Positions 32,846-38,827 of a stretch of DNA of 38,827 nt are shown piece after piece. The DNA comes from Apostichopus parvimensis. Taxonomy: Eukaryota > Echinodermata > Holothuroidea > Aspidochirotida > Stichopodidae. Numbering within the stretch: position 1 is the first letter of the stretch; every line of letters begins with the position of its first letter. The translations under genes were made by a program, and so were the position numbers. Location of the stretch: positions 65,225 to 104,051 of the forward strand of contig KN883721.1 of the NCBI GenBank assembly GCA_000934455.1. Reading direction: 5' to 3'. The notes under the pieces were generated by a model. It had not been told where the DNA came from. It saw only the letters and a list, made by a program, of their open reading frames with translations, and did no database searches.

Positions 32846-33771
32846 CAAGAAATGTTTATTCTTTGCCAGTTTCTGAAAGAAAATGGTGATAAATTGTTTT
32901 GTCGAGCTGGACATTGCTTCTGAACTAAAAAAGAGTGGTCAGATTTGAAGATTTTGCCCAAAAAATATCAAAGAGCTAAACATGCAACAGGTTAAGAGCA
33001 TTTATTGGCACCTCACATCCATCATGGTTTTCTTGACATATAGTAAAATGCAAATTTATAATAATTTTTCATATGATTTTATTTTAGGTGGAGGGCCAGC
33101 AGCTGATTACAGCCCTGTTTACGAGGCCGTGTTAGAGGCAATGGCCCACCAGGCCAGAGATGGTGTCAATGCTCTGGGACATCAGAGACCAACCCTTTGA
33201 GTGCTATTTAAGTAAGTCATCACAGGTTTAATTTATATGATATACATGTTTAAAAGACCCAATTTGAATTTGAGTACAAGAAGCCTATGGTTTTTGGTGG
33301 AGGTTAAAGGTCATTTGTGATCACCAGAAGTCAAATTGTGAAAGCCTAGAAAAATTTATCAGCACTCCAACTTAATAATATCCACAATATGTTTTTGGTA
33401 CCCTTGATGAATTATTTTGAAAAAGATAAAGGGAGTTAAAAAGGAAAAATAGTTACCTTTTTCCAAAGTGAAAAAATCCTTTCACAGAATTTTAAATTAT
33501 TTATCAATTATTCAATTGTTACTTCTTATAAAGTGGACGGCATTCATAATGGGAAGGTTATAAGAGTTTCTTGTAATTGATAAATTGTTTTCTTTTGCTC
33601 TATTCACAGGATTCAACTGCACCAACAGAAATGTCACCAAACAGGCAGTCAACCCTTTCCCCAACAGTTCATTCCAGGCCAAAGAAGCCAGTTATACTAT
33701 CTCACTGTTATAATTACACAGCCTACACTATAGTGTACTCTTCTACGTGGAATATATTGGTTCTTTACTAA
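32846..33771 (+). pseudogene. Harbinger SANT/Myb-like accessory gene, spliced
   Basis: Exon 1, 32846-32990 (acceptor 'ttttttccag', donor 'ACAG|GTTAAG'): EMFILCQFLKENGDKLFCRA, then after a TGA at 32921-32923 TKKEWSDLKILPKKYQRAK and HATG. Exon 2, 33088-33200 (acceptor 'attttag'), joins in phase to give TGGGPAADYSPVYEAVLEAM. The 'E..FLL..L.EN.D.LF..TKKEW.DL..K.....ATGGGP' pattern is that of the SANT/Myb-like protein of Harbinger elements, which binds DNA and carries the transposase into the nucleus. A possible last exon is 33610-33771 (DSTAPTEMSPNRQSTLSPTV). The first helix-coding exon was not located. It faces the transposase gene. Confidence 0.7.
33285..33420 (-). repeat. Single stray unit of the DR1-type ~145-bp repeat
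   Basis: Minus strand reads 'gacttctggtgatcacaaatgacctttaacctccacc', matching the units of arrays 1 and 2. It shows the family is dispersed and also entered the Harbinger. Confidence 0.6.
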
Positions 33772-34045
33772 GTAGCTTTATTCATATACAAGTGAAGGAA
33801 GCTAAGGAACTACTATTTGAACTGGAAAACCATCTGAGAGGGAGTTGTAGATGATATTACTGATCAAGGATTGTATACTGCCTTTCCAACCATATTTGAG
33901 TTGAATGTCATTTCTGAACCGTCCATTATGTAACAGCATTGTTTGTCAACTTTAGATACTAAGTTTTAGCTTATATACTATCTGCCTTAGATACTTAATT
34001 TCTTTTGGGTGTACTACTGGAACTAAATTGATGGTCAACAAAACT

Positions 34046-34238
34046 TAAATTCTCTGCCTTTTGGCTAAGATCATGTGTAGTATCTGTTCTCTTTCGATGG
34101 GAATGGTGATGCACACCCGACGATGATCACACAGTCAGAGTCCCGATGCAAGGGGACTGGGGTTGAGAGCGGATTAGTCGTTCGGTAGATGGGTTTTGGT
34201 GCCCAGGTTCTTTCCTGGGCGACTTTTTCTTAAAAAGT
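34046..34238 (+). mobile_element. U2-headed SINE-like repeat, copy 2 (fullest)
   Basis: The head 'gccttttggctaagatcat' then 'gtgtagtatctgttct' matches the 5' ~38 bases of U2 snRNA with two or three differences, including the GTAGTA branch-point-recognition core. The body has 'cgatgcaaggggactggg', 'cggattagtcgttcggtag' and a perfect 7-bp hairpin (gcccagg..cctgggc) at 34201-34220, ending in a T-rich tract. The rest of U2 (Sm site, stem-loops III/IV) is absent, so it is not a U2 gene. It lies between the two Harbinger genes. Confidence 0.8.
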
Positions 34239-34464
34239 ATATAACTGAACTTAAATTCAAAATGCGACTTTAAGCTGTTATGTTAGAATGTCAAAACTGT
34301 TTTTTTTTTGTGCTAGAATGCATGTGGTATTTGAAAAATGCAAAATGTTTCTTTGTTTGACATGACATTCATATTCTTTGCTGACACTATGTACAGCCAA
34401 TACTCATTTGACTCTTTTAAAGTAACAAGGATAGGGGAAGAGATAGAAGATGGTACGAGACCAT

Positions 34465-35798
34465 CATTTAGGTGAAAAAAATTAGTAATTATATCTGCCC
34501 GGACAGTTGCCCCATGGACATTATCAGGTGCTGCCCTAACTTTATCTGGGTCTGGTTGAACCTGTTGGTCATGCTGGGGATCTAAGTGTGGCTCCTCCAA
34601 GTCCTTACTGATTACTGTTAAAGAGGACACAGCAGGCAATGATAATATCACAAGTTCTTTGTGGTTCTATTAGCATGCCATCGTCAAGCAGACATCGAAA
34701 TTTGTTCTTGAGCTGGCCGTTGACTTGCTCAATCTTGGCTCGTGTCCTTGTCTGAGCACTGCAATTAAAGAATAACTATAAACTTAAAGACAGCTGTTTA
34801 TTTCATTGTTCACTATTAGGTAATTTATGTCTTTTTTTGTGTCCGTATGGTGAACTACAATATACAGTTATAACTGATACTATATTTAGTTTGTGATTTT
34901 GTGTGTGTGCTTTTTGGACAAATCTAAAGCGATGTATAAATTTAGAGAGTCAAATGAACTGAAATGATACGATACCATACCTCGATATGTGTTGGTTTGT
35001 ACAAGCTTAGTTACTTATTGAATAAGGTCTCTTCTAGTGTGGCTGGGTTCAGAATAGGCGTCATCAACCATGGCTGTAGAGGATAACCAGAGTCCCCGAG
35101 AAGTATCCATTGAAGTTGGTGGTCCTCAAACTGTCTCCCAACAAGGCTTTCACATAATATCCTACTGTCATGGGTACTGCCTGGCCATCGTGCTACAACA
35201 TTGATGATTTTGTATTTTGCACTACAAATAAACTGTACATTGATTGCATGTACACCTTTACGGCTAACAAATACATACTCATCCGGCCCATAGTTACATC
35301 TGTGGATTCCAATCAATGTCCCATCTACTGCACCCACAACCTGCGGAAATCCTGCTACCCCAAAAAATCCCTCTGAGCATTGGTCACAGAGGCTGGAGTG
35401 GTTGGGAACTTAATTTCATAATTCCGGATTTGAACCAATGCCCATGTAACCCTCCTCAATGCCCGCAAGGCAGATGACTTGCTGCATCCGTGTAAAGAGG
35501 CACACTCTGCTAAGGCACATTTTGATCCTGATGCATAAAATCTTAGAGCAATGAAAACCAGCAAACTGGCTGACAGAGCCCTACTTCTGTTGGTGGGATG
35601 TTCTAACTGGGCCTGTAACCTGTTGATTATAGTCATACAGCCTAGCCTAGTAAACTTATATCTTTTGGTACATGTCAAAATCATTGTAAAGTTCAAAAGG
35701 CTGCCTTTTGTCTCTAAAAATTCTCTCTCTTTGTAAAAATCGACGACAATTACATTGTTGACCAGCTTGCTGATACAAATATAACGCCATTTGTGCAC
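34465..35798 (-). pseudogene. HARBI1-type Harbinger transposase (DDE), frame-broken
   Basis: Exon 1, 35798-35015: helical N-terminal region (FTRLGCMTIINRLQAQLEHP; ALRFYASGSKCALAECASLH), then the nuclease with VGAVDGTLIGIHRC (first Asp), ARWPGSTHDSRILCES (second Asp) and LLGDSGYPLQPWL. A 256-bp intron follows (GT at 35014, AG at 34759-34760), and exon 2 from 34758 gives NNAQTRTRAKIEQVNGQLKN (catalytic Glu), then CLLDDGMLIEPQRTCDIIIA. A one-base loss in an A-run at 35362-35367 breaks the frame between RDF and GVAGFPQVVGAVDG. A second shift near 34605-34620 separates VLFN from the acidic C-terminal tail (DLEEPHLDPQHDQQ). These are few lesions for a ~400-residue protein, suggesting fairly recent inactivation. 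Confidence 0.88.
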
Positions 35799-35894
35799 AA
35801 GTACATAAAATTCACATTTGATTACTTCTACATGTACAGTAAAAAACTAAACAAATTGTAAATCGATTGTTTACAATAGCAACGTATCATACTT

Positions 35895-36062
35895 ACGATT
35901 GATCTGGATCACTACTTAAAGTTACGCATCATCGGATCGAACTTAAGCTTCATATCAAGCGTAAGTTTCTTTGTGGAACGGAGATAAGTTTGATATCAAA
36001 CTTACGCTCGATCAGGTGACTTACGCACGATCGATCAAACTTAAGATCAAGCGTAACTCTTT
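35895..36062 (-). repeat. Right terminal inverted repeat of the Harbinger (end-deleted)
   Basis: It reads inward with 'gttccacaaagaaacttacgc' near 35980-35960, and an outer module 'ttacgcttgatcttaag' ending at about 36056. The terminal 'ggggccc' end is absent. Confidence 0.75.
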
Positions 36063-36898
36063 GCGCAATAAAAGGGCTGAAAAACTTCGAACTACTCACA
36101 CGGTCGCACTTACCCCACCTCACTTCCCCTTTTCCCTCTTTTATGGGTAACTCTAGCCCAACCATATGTTCTAAAACGTTCAAGCGTCTCGTATACGAAA
36201 TTAGGTAAAGGAAAGCTACCAGGGGCGTTGTAGGTAGGGGCGGGGATTGCGACCATTTTAATACCCTATTAGTTTTCGAGCATAACAGTATTCACTCTGG
36301 CTAATTATTAGTTTAGTTTAGTTACCCAAGGATCAGGAAGCTTTACAGTAGCTTATTTGAGACCCTATCCGTGTTAGATCATGGATGAACACCGGCTTAC
36401 TTCAAGCCTTCTATTTTCGATAATTGTTCAGAGGGTAAAGAGGCAGGGGTGTGAATTCTCTCCCATTCCTGCTCCCGGGACCGCCTTTTAAAGTCCCTTT
36501 CAACTTTTTTTCGATACATTTGTACTACTGGCCCTCACTTCACAAACTTATTAATCACTCTGGTTAAGCAAGTAAGCAACTTTGTATAGTTATCTGCTTG
36601 AAGGCTACATAGACTACTTACTACAAAAGCTATGTTAATGTAACAGTCCAAATTTGCATTTCTACTTATATACAGGTGTCTTGTATTTCTCCTTAACGTT
36701 GAAATAAGCAAAACTTCCCTTAAGGAGAAATACAAACATGTATTCGTAGTACAGAATTATGGTTACGGTGGGGAGGATTGAGTGGTGGAGTAATTTCTCC
36801 GGGGACAAAACATATGATATGTAATAAAATTTGATGATAAATGAAAATAATCAATAATATAAACTATGATAAGTTTAATATTATTTATTATATCTCAG
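36063..36898. repeat. Tandem ~865-bp repeat, unit 2
   Basis: Continues the array after the Harbinger, missing only ~24 bp at its start (lost with the element's right end). It has the same inverted repeat at 36681-36696 / 36720-36735 and the same MDEHRL start at 36381. Confidence 0.88.
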
Positions 36899-37351
36899 AC
36901 TGTGAGGAGCCTATATAAAAGCGCAATAAAAGGGCTGAAAAACTTCGAACTACTCACACGGTCGCATTTACCCCACCTCCCTTCCCCCTTTCCCTCTTTC
37001 ATGGGTAACTCTAGCCCAACCATCTGTTCTATAACGTTCAAGCGTCTCGTATACGAAATTAGGTAAAGGAAAGCTACCAGGGGCGTTGTGGGTAGGGGCG
37101 GGGATTGCGACCACTTTAATACCCTATTAGTTTTCGCACATAACAGTATTCACTCTGGCTAATTATTAGTTTAGTTTAGTTACCCAAGGATCAGGAAGCT
37201 TTACAGTAGCTTATTTGAGACCCTATCCGTGTTAGATCATGGATGAACACCGGCTTACTTCAAGCCTTCTATTTTCGATAATTGTTCAGAGGGTAAAAAG
37301 GCAGGGGTGTGAATTCTCTCCCATTCCTGCTCCCGGGACCGCCTTTTAAAG
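36899..37351. repeat. Tandem ~865-bp repeat, unit 3, first part
   Basis: Starts 'actgtgaggagcc' with TATAAAA at 36914-36920 and follows unit 2 exactly, 858 bp later. It is split after 37351 by a ~1-kb insertion and resumes at about 38347. Confidence 0.88.
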
Positions 37352-37646
37352 CTAGACAGCTCCAGCATGTCACCACTTTCTCAGGGGTAGACAAAAGCAC
37401 ACCATTCGACTTCACTGCAGTGCAGTCATGACGAACAAATTTATTTCGAAACCAAGAAAAGAACAGACACAAATCCCTTTTCCCAAGATCACAAACCAGA
37501 AATACCAAATCCACGGAAGACTCCGCACATCACCACTGCACTGTAGCGATTTATGAATAGGTCAAGATAATCTGGCTCCTGGCGGAGTTTTGATCCTGGA
37601 ACCTAAGGATTGTGAGGCGGACACTCTAACCGCTGAACCAAGCATT
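37352..37646 (-). mobile_element. tRNA-headed SINE (minus)
   Basis: Read on minus, the tRNA-like head lies near 37580-37646: A-box-like 'tggttcagcggttagag', a 'cgcctcacaatcc' segment like the valine CAC anticodon arm, and a B-box-like 'ggatcaaaactcc'. A ~220-bp body follows and ends flush with the broken tandem unit at 37351. No copy elsewhere in the window was noticed. Confidence 0.6.
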
Positions 37647-37829
37647 TTCCTTTAAATTATATTATTGCATTTCTTAACTATCGAAGATAAGACTGGAGGC
37701 CACTACTTGGGATACATGGTGTGCGGTTGATTACAGGGGCTACGGCTTCCGTCGAGTTGCTTAAATCTCACCCCTCCCTTACCACCCACTCCGTAGGGAA
37801 TATTTGAAACACTGGCGGGTTATACCCCT

Positions 37830-38120
37830 ATGAAAAATCTTGTGCACATAGTAGACCTCTGCATTCTTCTTAACATAACTTTAGGGTTTGAGGGCCAGTC
37901 TCCTACCACTCACCTCGAAAATTTGACCCATATAGTAAATAGCATTAGCTCCCTTGTTATTGAAACAAATGGAAGTGCAGACCTGAAATATCACGTCCCA
38001 GGGCATTTGTATGATGTGTTAATTATAAGGGAGGGGATGCCCTTTGATTTAAAGCAGTTGATGGTTGTTGTAATTTGCTTGCAGGTCTTTATTTCTTTGT
38101 GTACCTTTTTCTCAGTGTAA
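37830..38120 (+). CDS. Candidate 96-residue secreted or membrane protein ORF
   Basis: An ATG-started frame with a hydrophobic, signal-like N-terminus (NLVHIVDLCILLNITLGFEG), a ~50-residue polar middle with three N-x-S/T sequons (NIT at 15, NLT at 31, NGS at 47) and a C-terminal hydrophobic segment (LMVVVICLQVFISLCTFF) two residues before the stop. The frame could encode a type I membrane peptide. It lies inside the ~1-kb insertion splitting the third tandem unit, so it is probably carried by mobile DNA. No family is recognised, and chance in an AT-rich context is a serious alternative. Confidence 0.25.
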   Translation: MKNLVHIVDLCILLNITLGFEGQSPTTHLENLTHIVNSISSLVIETNGSADLKYHVPGHLYDVLIIREGMPFDLKQLMVVVICLQVFISLCTFFSV

Positions 38121-38346
38121 TTAAATTACTTTTTTTTCACTATTTAGTTTCATTATTTTTTTTTAAATTTAATTTGAATTATTGCATTAATAGAAATTAA
38201 TTTGATTTATGAATTAGTTTGTACATATTGATGAATTTGAATTCAAAATTATTGAATATTCCTGAAACAGGTAAAAGAAAAAAGAAATCTCTGTTGTCAA
38301 CGTTACGGTCAGTTGTCAGTCAGACACCCCATCTTTCGCGACTGCA

Positions 38347-38491
38347 CTTTTCAACCTTTTTTCGATACATTTGTACCACTGGCCATCACTTCACAAACTT
38401 ATTAATCACTCTGGTTAACCAAGTAAGCAACTGAGTATAAGTTATCTGCTTGAAGGCTACATAGACTACTTACGACAAACGCTATGTTAAT
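38347..38491. repeat. Tandem ~865-bp repeat, unit 3, second part
   Basis: Resumes at 'cttttcaac.tttttttcgatacatttgtac' and runs to 'gttaatgtaacagtcac', where a truncated U2-type SINE begins. Confidence 0.8.
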
Positions 38492-38606
38492 GTAACAGTC
38501 ACAGTACCGGTGCAAGGGGACTGGGGTTGGAAGCGGATCAGTCGTTCGGTAGTTTGGTTTTCGTGCCCAGGTTCTTTCCTGGACCACTTTTTCTTAAAAA
38601 ATCTTT
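38492..38606 (+). mobile_element. U2-type SINE, copy 3, lacking the U2 head
   Basis: Body and 3' end match the copy at 34,046: 'ggtgcaaggggactggggtt', 'gatcagtcgttcggtag' and 'gtgcccaggttctttcctgg', then 'actttttctt'. The U2-derived head is absent, so the copy is 5'-truncated. Confidence 0.75.
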
Positions 38607-38827
38607 TTTTTTTGGCAACAAATTATTTGACGACATAGTGAATTGCCAAAAAATACATTGCTATTTCCTAGCGCGCTTAATATTATTTTCTTGGGGAAGG
38701 GGTGGGCTATTCATCACTTACATGAAATTTGTTTGTTCACTTCATTCCAACTGAGCATTTGGAATTAAGTGAAAAATTAAGCATGTTGCAGAAAATGTTG
38801 AGTTGACGAGATACGATAAGATGTCAA

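Larger units (their letters stand above)
31054..36062. mobile_element. PIF/Harbinger DNA transposon (~5.0 kb), two genes
   Basis: The left end is GGGCCCCGTTCCACAAAG followed by 'cttatgcttgatcttaag'. The right end has the inverted match 'cttaagatcaagcgtaac'. Each end carries two copies of a 'gttccacaaa'-headed module about 95 bp apart (31058 and 31153; inner right copy near 35970-35980). Inside are a SANT/Myb-type gene (+) and a HARBI1-type transposase gene (-) in convergent orientation, the standard Harbinger pair. The outermost ~18 bp of the right end are missing together with ~24 bp of the host repeat, so the junction suffered a deletion after insertion. Both genes have at least one break, so the element looks inactive. 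Confidence 0.9.

Noticed and set aside
34046-34100. A functional U2 snRNA gene
   Set aside because: Only the first ~38 bases match U2; the Sm site and 3' stem-loops are absent and the remainder belongs to a repeat present in two other places.

Overview
This looks like an AT-rich, repeat-dense stretch of a metazoan nuclear genome. GT-AG introns, a Rex/Babar-type LINE, a PIF/Harbinger transposon, tRNA- and snRNA-headed SINEs and arrays of ~145-bp 'tgacctttgacct' repeats fit a marine deuterostome. An echinoderm is most likely and a sea cucumber is my best single guess, but that rests on repeat character, not on a marker gene. There is no prokaryotic gene organisation, rRNA or intact tRNA gene. 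Nearly all long open frames are shadows or transposon debris.

Layout. 1-4,900: a degenerate repeat block with a 67-bp duplication, then a CpG-rich segment at about 1,950-2,460 that looks like a divergent promoter with one candidate first exon on each strand, then the 3' part of a LINE, then a CRE/YY1-type motif cluster. 6,340-8,402: a CATTCC minisatellite abutting copy A of a ~1.85-kb gene-like unit. Copy B lies in opposite orientation at 16,823-18,650; the two are head to head about 8.4 kb apart and share an unrecognised multi-exon coding pattern. 9,340-12,300: repeat arrays carrying perfect DR1 nuclear-receptor motifs, with ends resembling short terminal inverted repeats. 12,412-13,932 (minus): a three-exon gene fragment of an unnamed family with an HGKG-x-CDG motif, carrying one in-frame TGA. 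15,176-15,515: a 20-bp satellite with a 120-bp higher-order period. 19,606-21,907 (minus): a 5'-truncated, frame-broken Rex/Babar LINE. 21,913-29,150: mostly featureless, probably intronic or intergenic.

29,905-38,490 is a stack of insertions. An ~865-bp tandem repeat, with a TATA-like box and a 16-bp inverted repeat per unit, was invaded by a ~5.0-kb Harbinger element (31,054-36,062). The Harbinger carries a Myb/SANT-like gene (+) and a HARBI1-type transposase gene (-), facing each other; the transposase retains all expected catalytic residues and a recoverable 256-bp intron but has two frame breaks. Inside the Harbinger sit a tRNA-headed SINE and a SINE whose first ~38 bases match the 5' end of U2 snRNA. 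Two more copies of the U2-type SINE lie near 29.2 and 38.5 kb. A second ~1-kb insertion splits the last tandem unit.

The items most worth a second look are the U2-headed SINE, the paired copies of the unknown multi-exon unit, the Harbinger with its nested insertions, the promoter-bearing ~865-bp tandem repeat and the DR1-bearing arrays. No working host pathway can be reconstructed from this window.
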